In this document: piece after piece, positions 8,442 through 15,227 of the stretch | Layout of the letters: each line of letters begins with the position of its first letter | How positions within the stretch are numbered: position 1 is the first letter of the stretch | From: a virus | IMG/VR virus record: IMGVR_UViG_3300046011_007439 | Span: 1-35,430 of that record | Reading direction: 5' to 3' (one strand) | Length of the DNA stretch: 35,430 nucleotides | The notes under the pieces: model-generated | What the model was told of the DNA's origin: nothing | What the model saw: the letters and a program-made list of their open reading frames with translations, nothing else | The model's database searches: none | Translations under genes and position numbers: made by a program

Positions 8442-8786
8442 TTAGGAAACAGGCTGAGTGACTCCGGCGAGGTGCTTGCAGGTGAGGATGAGTTTTGAGC
8501 GGTAGGCCCCCTCGGGCGTGACTGAAACGATCTCGTAGGTCTTGCCCTCGACACTGAGCCGCCCGCCCACCTCCAGCCATTCGGCAAAGTGAGAGAAGAA
8601 CCCCACCTCTGCTTGAACACGCCGAGACCCGACAGAATCGACCACCACCGCAGATTGCTTGCCCGAGTCGCGCCCCACATGGAGCGAGACGGGCGGGGCG
8701 TAGTCGTTGCGCGGCGCACCGCTCGGGCCCTTGGTCTGGCGCAAGGCGAAGTAGCGAGCAGGCAGGTTCAGTTTACCGGGATTCAT
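8442..8786 (-). CDS. Head closure / head-tail joining protein
   Basis: A 114-aa protein of the head-tail joining type (Phage_H_T_join-like). It has an N-terminal NLPARYFALRQTKG, a beta core with VVVDSVGSRRVQAEVGFFSHF, and GGRLSVEGKTYEIVSVTPEGAYRSKLILTC, the usual 'defined after position, recast as equation' small beta-barrel pattern. It seals the portal/connector and binds the tail. The start overlaps the end of the preceding small membrane gene by 14 bp. It is encoded far from its usual partner, the connector at 15228-15848. Confidence 0.78.
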   Translation of the reverse strand: MNPGKLNLPARYFALRQTKGPSGAPRNDYAPPVSLHVGRDSGKQSAVVVDSVGSRRVQAEVGFFSHFAEWLEVGGRLSVEGKTYEIVSVTPEGAYRSKLILTCKHLAGVTQPVS

Positions 8787-9000
8787 GGTGATGGGAGGTG
8801 CGAATGCGGAGCTCGATCACCTGCGCCTCGACGGCGACCAGGCGGGTGCGCACTTCGAGGATGTCGCGCGCGTGGCCTTGGCCGTAGACGCTCTCCACAG
8901 CGAGCCCCTTGGTCAGCTGGTGCACGCTGTAGAGCGTCCACCCCGAGAGCGGGATAATGATGCTGTTGATGGCAATAAGAAGGAGTTCCGTTTGGGTCAT
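8773..9000 (-). CDS. Small membrane protein with coiled coil, i-spanin or holin-accessory candidate
   Basis: A 75-aa protein with one N-terminal membrane helix (LLLIAINSIIIPLSGWTLYSV, residues about 6-26) and a helical, probably coiled-coil tail (RDILEVRTRLVAVEAQVIELRIRT). One TM plus periplasmic coiled coil is the layout of inner-membrane spanins; XhlA-like holin partners look similar. It is coupled to the lipoprotein gene before it by ATGA (8997-9000). The lysis role rests on context and topology, not on a recognised family. Confidence 0.7.
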   Translation of the reverse strand: MTQTELLLIAINSIIIPLSGWTLYSVHQLTKGLAVESVYGQGHARDILEVRTRLVAVEAQVIELRIRTSHHHESR

Positions 9001-9203
9001 TTGCGGAGGGCTTCGAGGTCGGCGATTGTGTTGAGTGCTTCGGTTGTGAAATTGGGGGCGCAGCGCATGGCGTCCTCGTAATCAGGCATGGCCTTGAGGT
9101 GCGGCAGGTTGCTCGGCGCCGTGCAGCCCGCGGTGAGGGCAAGTGCGAGGGCACACCCAAGGGCTCGAAGTGATACGGATGCGGTCGGCTTCATTGTCGG
9201 CAT
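8997..9203 (-). CDS. Small lipoprotein, outer-membrane spanin (Rz1-like) candidate
   Basis: A 68-aa precursor. The signal sequence ends in the lipobox LTAGC (Cys27), leaving a mature chain of about 42 residues with Pro near the N-terminus. The ATG at 9203 is given; the ATG at 9194 (MKPTASVSLRALG) would give a more typical basic n-region. The 5' part overlaps another reading frame (9082-9321) by 122 bp, and the stop overlaps the next gene (ATGA). A short lipoprotein next to single-TM proteins in a lysis-like cassette suggests an o-spanin, which would fuse inner and outer membranes at lysis. Confidence 0.75.
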   Translation of the reverse strand: MPTMKPTASVSLRALGCALALALTAGCTAPSNLPHLKAMPDYEDAMRCAPNFTTEALNTIADLEALRK

Positions 9204-9321
9204 GGGCTTTGGCGCGGCGCCCTTCGGCTAGCTGTGCCCCGACCAGCTCAGCCAACTGCGCGGCGGCCGGGACCGCTTTGCAGATGGCCAGGATGATCGA
9301 GGCGAGCGCGGCTAGGTTCAT
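9082..9321 (-). CDS. Small hydrophobic/amphipathic protein overlapping the lipoprotein gene
   Basis: A 79-aa frame with a hydrophobic N-terminus (LAALASIILAICKAV), then an Ala/Lys/Glu-rich part (LAEGRRAKAHADNEADRIR). The ATG overlaps the stop of the holin candidate (ATGA, 9318-9321), which supports real translation. The last ~40 codons lie in the other frame of the lipoprotein gene, so the Pro/Cys/His-rich C-terminus may be under little constraint of its own. Overlapping TM-protein and lipoprotein frames recall Rz/Rz1. Function otherwise unknown. Confidence 0.6.
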   Translation of the reverse strand: MNLAALASIILAICKAVPAAAQLAELVGAQLAEGRRAKAHADNEADRIRITSSPWVCPRTCPHRGLHGAEQPAAPQGHA

Positions 9322-9704
9322 TTGGCGGAAGGTGCGGCCGGGGGGATGATCTTAATCGAGAGCACCCAATCGAGCAGGTAGGCCACCTTGCTGCCAACCG
9401 GGCTGTGGAACCAGGCCACCAGTCGATCAAGCATCGCGTTGTCATTGGTGCCGGGAGTCAGGTCGATCACCCAGTGCACGAGGCTGAAGGCCGGCTTGGC
9501 CCAGATGCGGGCGCTGCCGATCACCGTGATCACCGTGGCAATCCACGGGTGCGACTGGGCCAGCGAGAGCAACAGGTTGAGGATGATGTTTTGCGCTTCG
9601 ACCGGCAGGACGGCAGAGGCATCTCCGGCGGCAATTGATTGGGCACTGGCTACGGTGGCCAGTCCGAGGACAGCGAGAGCAAAAAGGGCGAATTTGGATT
9701 TCAT
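9318..9704 (-). CDS. Holin-like membrane protein with N-terminal signal sequence
   Basis: A 128-aa protein. The chosen ATG (9704) gives MKSKFALFALAVLGL, a signal-like helix with a possible cleavage site ASA-QS near residue 22. Two more hydrophobic segments follow (about 52-67, HPWIATVITVIGSARIW, and 104-121, KVAYLLDWVLSIKII). A Pro-rich tail with one Lys ends it. Three potential membrane segments next to a hydrolase gene fit a holin, possibly one with an N-terminal signal-anchor (pinholin/SAR-like). No family was recognised. The frame extends upstream but only as a shadow of the lipoprotein gene. Confidence 0.68.
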   Translation of the reverse strand: MKSKFALFALAVLGLATVASAQSIAAGDASAVLPVEAQNIILNLLLSLAQSHPWIATVITVIGSARIWAKPAFSLVHWVIDLTPGTNDNAMLDRLVAWFHSPVGSKVAYLLDWVLSIKIIPPAAPSAK

Positions 9705-9730
9705 GGATGGGTTATTGGTTGGCGGAGGAG

Positions 9731-9832
9731 TCAAACGAGAGAGGCGGCGTATGCGGTGATCAGGATCAAAACGGCACAGGTCCAAAACAGTGGCGTGTGC
9801 GCATTGAAGTCGGGATCGACGGGGATGAGCAT
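9731..9832 (-). CDS. 33-aa single-TM peptide in lysis cassette
   Basis: A short frame from ATG at 9832 to TGA at 9731-9733, filling the gap between the lipoprotein and holin-candidate genes. A polar N-terminus (MLIPVDPDFNAHTP) precedes one membrane helix (LFWTCAVLILITAYAASLV). Gene spacing (12 bp upstream, 26 bp downstream) suits the compact cassette. It could be a holin regulator or accessory. Small size limits confidence. Confidence 0.5.
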   Translation of the reverse strand: MLIPVDPDFNAHTPLFWTCAVLILITAYAASLV

Positions 9833-9844
9833 GGCGGAGATCGG

Positions 9845-10024
9845 CTACAGGCTGAGATAAACGATCTGCCCATCGACAACGCCCACCGGCTGGGTGGTCG
9901 CCTCGTAGCGGCATGGAGGAGGGGTGGGTAACGTGACCGGCTGCGGGGTTGTGCAACCGGTGAGGATCACGAGGCCGAGCAGCAGCACGGCGATGAGGGA
10001 GAGGCGGAGCTGGCGGGATTTCAT
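9845..10024 (-). CDS. Small Pro-rich lipoprotein, second o-spanin candidate
   Basis: A 59-aa precursor (MKSRQLRLSLIAVLLLGL...) with a basic n-region, a strong hydrophobic core and lipobox LTGC (Cys24). The mature part is 36 residues and Pro-rich (TTPQPVTLPTPPPC), typical of Rz1-type outer-membrane spanins. The start overlaps the stop of the hydrolase gene (ATGA, 10021-10024). The longer upstream frame is a shadow of that gene. Confidence 0.75.
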   Translation of the reverse strand: MKSRQLRLSLIAVLLLGLVILTGCTTPQPVTLPTPPPCRYEATTQPVGVVDGQIVYLSL

Positions 10025-10455
10025 AGTTTTAACAGCCAGGCGCTGGATGCTTCTGCGGGCGTGAGGGTGAGCAAGTGGCCGGACTGGGGCTCGATCACCA
10101 CAAGCCCATGGTCGCTGGTGAGGGCGACGTTGACCGCATGCCCGCCACGGCCGGCCGCCACATACCACAGGATGCCAACCGGCATGGCCGCGCCGGAATT
10201 GGGGCTGGTGCGGCGGTGGCAGATGCGTGCGAAGGCGGCGAACAGGTCGGCGAAATCGTCGCAGTCCCAGTTTTCAGCCTTGTAGCTGGTGCACCCGAGC
10301 TGGAACAGGCAGGACCGAAACCAGGTATAGAATTCGCCCGTGAGCCAGTCGCGAGTGGGCGGCTGGTAGGCGCTATCGGCCAGCGGCGCGGCGGCGTGCG
10401 ATAGGCCCGCGCGGGCGATGGCGAGACCAAGGGTGATGCGATCGGCGGTCTTCAT
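10021..10455 (-). CDS. Transglutaminase-like cysteine hydrolase, endolysin candidate
   Basis: A 144-aa protein with a Cys-His layout: Cys65 in WDCDDFADLFAAFA, His106 in GRGGHAVNVAL, and a possible third residue at Glu122 in VVIEPQSG. C[DE]D[FY]A followed by GHA is the pattern of transglutaminase-like/papain-fold peptidases. It heads a cassette of membrane proteins and lipoproteins, so a peptidoglycan-degrading role is plausible but inferred. The ATG at 10455 follows the upstream stop by 4 bp; an ATG at 10488 (11 residues longer) would overlap the upstream gene by 29 bp. No classic lysozyme or amidase motif is seen. Confidence 0.7.
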   Translation of the reverse strand: MKTADRITLGLAIARAGLSHAAAPLADSAYQPPTRDWLTGEFYTWFRSCLFQLGCTSYKAENWDCDDFADLFAAFARICHRRTSPNSGAAMPVGILWYVAAGRGGHAVNVALTSDHGLVVIEPQSGHLLTLTPAEASSAWLLKL

Positions 10456-10459
10456 GCGA

Positions 10460-10603
10460 TCAGCTGCCAAGGCTCGCGTCGTATTCATCGTAAGCCAGGC
10501 GGGTGGCCTCAGGGTCCCACTCGCTGCCGTCGGGCAAGAGCACCTGGATCTTGGTGCCGTCCGGGTGGATCAGGTGACTCTTGGTTTCGTCAACGGCTGG
10601 CAT
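10460..10603 (-). CDS. 47-aa acidic protein of unknown function
   Basis: An ATG at 10603 opens a 47-codon frame ending TGA at 10460-10462. The product (MPAVDETKSHLIHPDGTKIQ...) is acidic and has a repeated HPDGTKIQ / LPDGSEWD pattern, then a helix ending YDASLGS. It fills the gap between the fibre-like gene and the hydrolase gene. There is no signal or TM segment. Not recognised. Confidence 0.6.
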   Translation of the reverse strand: MPAVDETKSHLIHPDGTKIQVLLPDGSEWDPEATRLAYDEYDASLGS

Positions 10604-10615
10604 GGTGGGAAGCGG

Positions 10616-12271
10616 TTAATTTTTGAGGTACGAACTCGACGCAAGGAATGCCGTCTGGAGCGTCGCGCCGTTGACGAAAACCACGCGGTGGTAACGGGTG
10701 GTGATCAGCACCACAGCCTCAGCGACGCCGTCGGCGGCAACGGCAATGTCAGCGGTGGCGCGCCGCCAGGTGGTGCCGTCGGTCGAATGATCCACACGCA
10801 ACGTCCCAGCGTGCGAAGCGTAGGCACGCGCAACGAAGCGGGTATTTGAAATAGTCGAGCCGGCATCACGGCTGGCCCCCGTATAGGTGGCACCGGCGGC
10901 GAGGACGGTGGACGACTCGGAGTTTACCGTGTTCGAAGTGCCGCCGAGCGTGACCGTCGTGGTAGGAGCGGAGGCCACGCGCACATCCATGTAGGCGGCA
11001 GCGCCTGACGCATCGACTCCGGAGATCTGCACCTTGTTGATGCCAATATCGAGGGTACGGAAAAACCCGAGGCTGCAGCGGGTCGTGCTCGCCGGGGCGG
11101 TAACACCGTTATGAACCGAGAAGAAGAAATAGAGCCGCACGTCCTCTGGAGGCAGCGAGTCGATCGCGGTGCCGCGAGGATTCCAGGCAAGGCCGTTGGT
11201 CTGGCTGGCAGGTGTAGCGTCGGAAAAAGCCTCGATCTGGCAGTCCCCATAAAACTGGTTGACCACACCCAGCGGGGCAATGTCGGTGGTCGCCGTGACC
11301 GATAACGCACCGCTGGACCAGCCCTTGCGCTGAGTATCCTTGATGATCGAGGTTGCGCTGGTGCCGTTGCGGATGAACGCGACGTAGTTCCAGCCATACG
11401 CGGTCAGCGTTCCCGAGGCGCTGCCCGTCCACGCCTTGCCGGTCATTGTCAACGTGAGGGTGCCGCTCGTTGCCCCCGCGTTTATACACGTGAACGTCGT
11501 GGTCGCTAGATTGTTGGCGTTGCTCTGCGTCAGCAGCGAAACCACACCGTTGACGATGGCAGCCGTATCACTGGAAGCCGACACCGTCGCGGCCTCGGCA
11601 ATCGAGAAGATCGGCGCGCCGCCCAAAAACGTAACCGTTGCGGTGGTCGTGCTGCGCGTCCAGCTGCACGCGAAGACCGGCGAGAATGTGATATTGTTGC
11701 CCGAGACTGCGGTGATGACATAGCGGCCAGGGTGCGACAGCGCCGCGCCTTGGATACCGCCGAGCATCATGGCCTGGCCGATATTCTCAGCCGTAAAGCC
11801 GTGGCCGGCAGGCAGGGTCACGGTGATGAGGAGGCCGGTGGCATCGGTGGTAAACGGGACGCCTTCACCAATGAGATCGGCGAGCATCGCAACGCAGTGT
11901 TGGTTCACGATATGCTGGCTGCGGCTCATGCGGAACCGCGCCATGTGCGCCCCATTGGCGAAACCAACGGAGCGGAACAGCGTCTCAGCGCCGGGATTGG
12001 TGCCGGAGTCGATGTTGAGGTTAGAGTACGCCTGACCAGCGGTCATTCCCGAGCCGATCGCCCCAAGCTGCACCACCTCCTCGGAGATGATGCCCGAGCC
12101 GGTGCGCGTGAAAGAGCAGTCAATGACATTGGCGCTGGCTTGCCGGGTAGAAAGGGCCCCATCAACCAACGCGGGCGGCAACTGCGCGGTGGTGATTGTC
12201 GGCTGGTAGGTCGCCCACGAGGTGGCGAGCAGCTGCGAGAAAAGAGCGATGAGCAGGAGGAATCGTTTCAT
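10616..12271 (-). CDS. Large beta-rich fibre-like protein with Sec signal peptide
   Basis: A 551-aa protein starting MKRFLLLIALFSQLLATSWAT, a typical Sec signal peptide; the longer upstream frame is a shadow of the neighbour. The rest is Thr/Ser/Gly/Ala-rich and beta-prone, with no further TM. Features include NITFSPVFACSW, RLYFFFSVHNGV and a C-terminal beta domain ending ASSSYLKN. It is encoded 5 bp after another signal-bearing fibre-like gene, inside the structural region. It could be a fibre, a virion decoration or an exported surface protein. No family recognised; the signal peptide is unusual for a virion protein. Confidence 0.75.
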   Translation of the reverse strand: MKRFLLLIALFSQLLATSWATYQPTITTAQLPPALVDGALSTRQASANVIDCSFTRTGSGIISEEVVQLGAIGSGMTAGQAYSNLNIDSGTNPGAETLFRSVGFANGAHMARFRMSRSQHIVNQHCVAMLADLIGEGVPFTTDATGLLITVTLPAGHGFTAENIGQAMMLGGIQGAALSHPGRYVITAVSGNNITFSPVFACSWTRSTTTATVTFLGGAPIFSIAEAATVSASSDTAAIVNGVVSLLTQSNANNLATTTFTCINAGATSGTLTLTMTGKAWTGSASGTLTAYGWNYVAFIRNGTSATSIIKDTQRKGWSSGALSVTATTDIAPLGVVNQFYGDCQIEAFSDATPASQTNGLAWNPRGTAIDSLPPEDVRLYFFFSVHNGVTAPASTTRCSLGFFRTLDIGINKVQISGVDASGAAAYMDVRVASAPTTTVTLGGTSNTVNSESSTVLAAGATYTGASRDAGSTISNTRFVARAYASHAGTLRVDHSTDGTTWRRATADIAVAADGVAEAVVLITTRYHRVVFVNGATLQTAFLASSSYLKN

Positions 12272-12276
12272 GAGTT

Positions 12277-14523
12277 TCAGTAGAGATACCAGTTGGCGGA
12301 GGCGTCGGAGGTGATCGACCAGGACGCCCCCGTGGTGATCAGGGCAGAGGTGTCGCCCTCGAAGAGATCGGACCCGGCGCGGGAAAGGGTGACGGTGCCG
12401 CTGGTGCGGTTGATGATTTCGAGCTGCACAGGACGGGGGCTGGCGGCGTTGGCGGCGGGGAGCGTGAGGGTGATGCCGCCAGCTCCGGTGCACACGATCA
12501 CGGCATCGGCGGCAGTGAGGGCGCCGGAGGTTGTGACCACGCGGGAGGTGGCACGAGGCTGGCTGGCTGCGATCGCGGCGGCCTGCGCAGCGGCGGAGGA
12601 TCCGAGTGTTTCGTACCCAGCTAGCGCAGTGGCCAGAGAGGTTGCGTCAGGCATGGCCACCCAGCCGGTGTTACCGGTGCCAGTGACTTTGGAGTAAACG
12701 GCGGTCCCCGCTGCGCCGTCCATGCGCAGGAAAATTGAGCTTACTGGGGCGGTGGTTACGCCTTCAGGCGAGCCGGAGCCGCATAGGATGTTGGCAGCGT
12801 CTAAACCAACGAGACCGTTGAGAGTGATGACGCCACCTTTACCTCCTGCGGTAGTGCCTGATGCGGATGCTCCGTTAAGGGTAAGCGTGCCTCCGGAGCC
12901 GCCAGCGCCTCCGTTAGCGGAGGCGGTATCGTTAGCACCTGCGCCACCGCTTAACCCGATGAACCCAGTGTTCCCGCCACTGCCTCCAATAAAACCATTG
13001 GATGCGCCACCACCGTTACCGGCCAAGGCTATAATTGCGGTTACAGCGCTACCTCCGGCACCACCAGTCCCCCCAGCACCGCTGGAAGTACCGCCCGCGC
13101 CACCTGAGGTGGTTATTAACTGCGCGGCATTACCCCCCGCACCACCATTCCCAATTCCTCCAGCGCCTCCGTTACCGGTGGTGACTGAGATTAAACTATT
13201 GGTACCAGACAATCCGCCGCCAGCGCCCCCGCTACCAGTGGACCCCCCCGCTCCTCCGCTACCGCCTACCACGCGGAAAAAACCGGATGAGAAGCCACTG
13301 AATATAGATCCGGCGTTACCCCCAGAGCCTCCTGAGGAGCCTCCTGCCCCACCAGCGCCACCTTGTATGCTTAGTAGATTAGCTGATGATGATGTACCAA
13401 TACTGCCCCCGCTTCCACCAGCACCTCCAGCACCACCAGCACCACCAATACCAGCGGTTATGGCGATCATACGAGCCTGTCCACCGGTTAAAACAGAACC
13501 ACCAGCTCCGCCTGCTCCACCAGCTCCCGCTGGACCTCCTGAACTCCCGGATATGGTTATCAACCCTGTGTTTCCAGTTACCAGTGCCGTGCCTCCAGCC
13601 CCCCCAGAAAAGTTGCCATTGGCTCCTCCTCCACTACCCCCTAGAAATTGGAATGTTGGCCGTGAAGCGATAAACCCACCAGCCCCACCATTACCTGTTC
13701 CACTCGCGGCGTTGGCCCCACCGTTACCCGTTATGGCGGAGTTCCAGAAGGCGGTGAGGAATCCCCCCGCTGCGCCGACAGTACCGCTGCCTCCTAACGC
13801 TGGTCCAGGAGTCCCAGCTTGCGCTATGGACCACGGAATGCACTGGGTCCTCCATGCTCCAACAGCGTATTGCCGCAGCATCATTAGCTGGGTTGAAGAC
13901 AGACCAGCAGTTGGGGATGTAGTCGTAAGGCCACCCAAAACAACAGACCCATTTACAAGAGTAACTTGGTAGGAGAATCCAGGTGCTGGTGAGCTTGGGT
14001 CTGTAAAGTTAACGGTAATTCCTGTTCCATCTACATAGTATTTAGCCCCGTTTGCTGCAGGCGTGATCGTCTGCGTGGTGGTAACTACGATCTCAAGCGG
14101 CTGGTAGGTCGTCGCCGCCGTGGCCGCAGGAAGCGCACCGACGATGCGCGAGTCATCGCCTGCGGCGACGGTGCCGGTCGTGGTGCCGATGTTGAGCGAT
14201 GCGGCTCCGCCGAGGGATGGCTTGCCAGTGAGATCTGAGTAGGCGCCCGTAGTTGCAACGGTTGCCAGCGATGCCGCGTTTAATTTGGCATCGAGGGCGG
14301 CCTGCAAGCCCGAGGTCGCGGCGATGGGCAGCGCGGCGGCCGGGACGGTCAGCGTGCCACCGTTGGCGACGGTCAGGGTTTTGCCGCTGGGCACGGTCAA
14401 ATCCTCGGTAAGCGCATTGCCCGAGATCGTTTTGTTTACGGTCTTGGTGGCCGTGGTTGTCTGCGAATTTGCAGTGATGGCCAACAGCAGCGACCCGATA
14501 GCAAGTAGGCGGAGGCGTTTCAT
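12277..14523 (-). CDS. Tail-fibre/adhesin-like protein with Sec signal and polyglycine repeats
   Basis: A 748-aa protein. Residues 1-20 (MKRLRLLAIGSLLLAITANS) form a signal peptide. Residues 75-140 carry tail-fibre-like text (TTGAYSDLTGKPSLGG, TVAAGDDSRIVGALP). Residues about 250-570 are a Gly-rich region of GGAGG blocks separated by short hydrophobic or polar loops, resembling the polyglycine-II sandwich of phage adhesins such as S16 gp38. The C-terminus (ITLTLPAANAA... to WYLY) looks like a beta-rich fibre tip. The start at 14523 shares one base with the upstream stop (TGATG). Likely receptor binding; export is unexplained. Confidence 0.78.
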   Translation of the reverse strand: MKRLRLLAIGSLLLAITANSQTTTATKTVNKTISGNALTEDLTVPSGKTLTVANGGTLTVPAAALPIAATSGLQAALDAKLNAASLATVATTGAYSDLTGKPSLGGAASLNIGTTTGTVAAGDDSRIVGALPAATAATTYQPLEIVVTTTQTITPAANGAKYYVDGTGITVNFTDPSSPAPGFSYQVTLVNGSVVLGGLTTTSPTAGLSSTQLMMLRQYAVGAWRTQCIPWSIAQAGTPGPALGGSGTVGAAGGFLTAFWNSAITGNGGANAASGTGNGGAGGFIASRPTFQFLGGSGGGANGNFSGGAGGTALVTGNTGLITISGSSGGPAGAGGAGGAGGSVLTGGQARMIAITAGIGGAGGAGGAGGSGGSIGTSSSANLLSIQGGAGGAGGSSGGSGGNAGSIFSGFSSGFFRVVGGSGGAGGSTGSGGAGGGLSGTNSLISVTTGNGGAGGIGNGGAGGNAAQLITTSGGAGGTSSGAGGTGGAGGSAVTAIIALAGNGGGASNGFIGGSGGNTGFIGLSGGAGANDTASANGGAGGSGGTLTLNGASASGTTAGGKGGVITLNGLVGLDAANILCGSGSPEGVTTAPVSSIFLRMDGAAGTAVYSKVTGTGNTGWVAMPDATSLATALAGYETLGSSAAAQAAAIAASQPRATSRVVTTSGALTAADAVIVCTGAGGITLTLPAANAASPRPVQLEIINRTSGTVTLSRAGSDLFEGDTSALITTGASWSITSDASANWYLY
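12814..13790 (-). repeat. Gly-rich (GGAGG)n coding repeat region
   Basis: About 320 codons of repeated GGxGG blocks alternating with 6-12-residue loops such as ARMIAITAGI, SANLLSIQ, SGFFRVV and NSLISVTT. Glycine codons vary (GGT, GGA, GGC mixed), so this is protein-level repetition more than a perfect DNA repeat. Base composition is visibly less GC-rich than in the neighbouring genes. Confidence 0.8.
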
Positions 14524-15221
14524 CAGTTGAGGCGGACCCAGATTTTGAGGTTGGTGACGGCGTTTGCGTCGTCGGGTAGGACGAGCCCGCCATCGGCATT
14601 TTCTGCGGTGACTCCGTCCCATGTTTGCAGCTGCCACGTGGAGAGCGCGCCAGCCTGCGAAACGAGGCACGGGGTCATGAGCACCAGCCCAGTGGTTGCC
14701 ACGCCGTCGAGGCTGGTGGCAGTGCCGCCGGTCAGGGCCGAGCGGAAGATAAGGCGCTCTGCCAGTGCGGCAGTAAGAGCGGAGGTAGATTCACCGGGTG
14801 CCGGTTCGTCGCCGGTGATGTAGTCATTATCGCAGCGCAGCGGAACGGCCTCAGAGCTCCAACCAGTGCTGTGGATTACCTCGGCCGCCAGCTGCACGAA
14901 ATCCGGCTCGGTTGGTGGCAGACCAATTCCGGCGAAGAGGTCGGCAAGCGCCTCGGTGTTAAGCGAAATTGTGCCTGTGTAAGTGGTAGAATCTAGCGTG
15001 AGGGCAGCCGTTGCAACCAGTGCGCCAGCATACAGCCCGCGGGCTTTGATCCCGATCGACAAGGTTCCGCCTGAAAAGGTGGCCGGCACGCCGGCGGAAT
15101 AGAGCACCACCTCAACGGCGACGGTGTCGCGGCGCTTGAGGATGGCCGGAATGAGCGGGTAGCCATCGGCCCCGATCCCGATCATGCGCCCGGTGTCCTT
15201 GTCGAATTTGAGCGTGAGCAT
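14523..15221 (-). CDS. BppU-like baseplate/receptor-binding-associated protein (tentative)
   Basis: A 232-aa protein. The N-terminal half (MLTLKFDKDTGRMIGIGADG, then LKRRDTVAVEVVLYSAGVPA and IGIKARGLYAGALVATAAL) reads like the N-terminal beta domain of BppU/DUF2479-type baseplate proteins. The C-terminal half has a helix, then GVVLMTPCLV-like strands and WQLQTWDGVTAENADGGLV, ending LKIWVRLN. It begins the fibre block and is fused by TGATG to the polyglycine fibre gene. The role in anchoring fibres is inferred. Confidence 0.6.
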   Translation of the reverse strand: MLTLKFDKDTGRMIGIGADGYPLIPAILKRRDTVAVEVVLYSAGVPATFSGGTLSIGIKARGLYAGALVATAALTLDSTTYTGTISLNTEALADLFAGIGLPPTEPDFVQLAAEVIHSTGWSSEAVPLRCDNDYITGDEPAPGESTSALTAALAERLIFRSALTGGTATSLDGVATTGLVLMTPCLVSQAGALSTWQLQTWDGVTAENADGGLVLPDDANAVTNLKIWVRLN

Positions 15222-15227
15222 GGTGAT

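Noticed and set aside
10616-12493. Longer form of the fibre-like protein with 74 more residues
   Set aside because: The extra N-terminus is a His/Arg-rich shadow of the upstream gene; the inner ATG gives a clean signal peptide.
12722-13972. Long + strand frame rich in Pro-Ala-Pro
   Set aside because: It is the reverse complement of the GGAGG repeats of the fibre gene; low-complexity shadow with no gene context.
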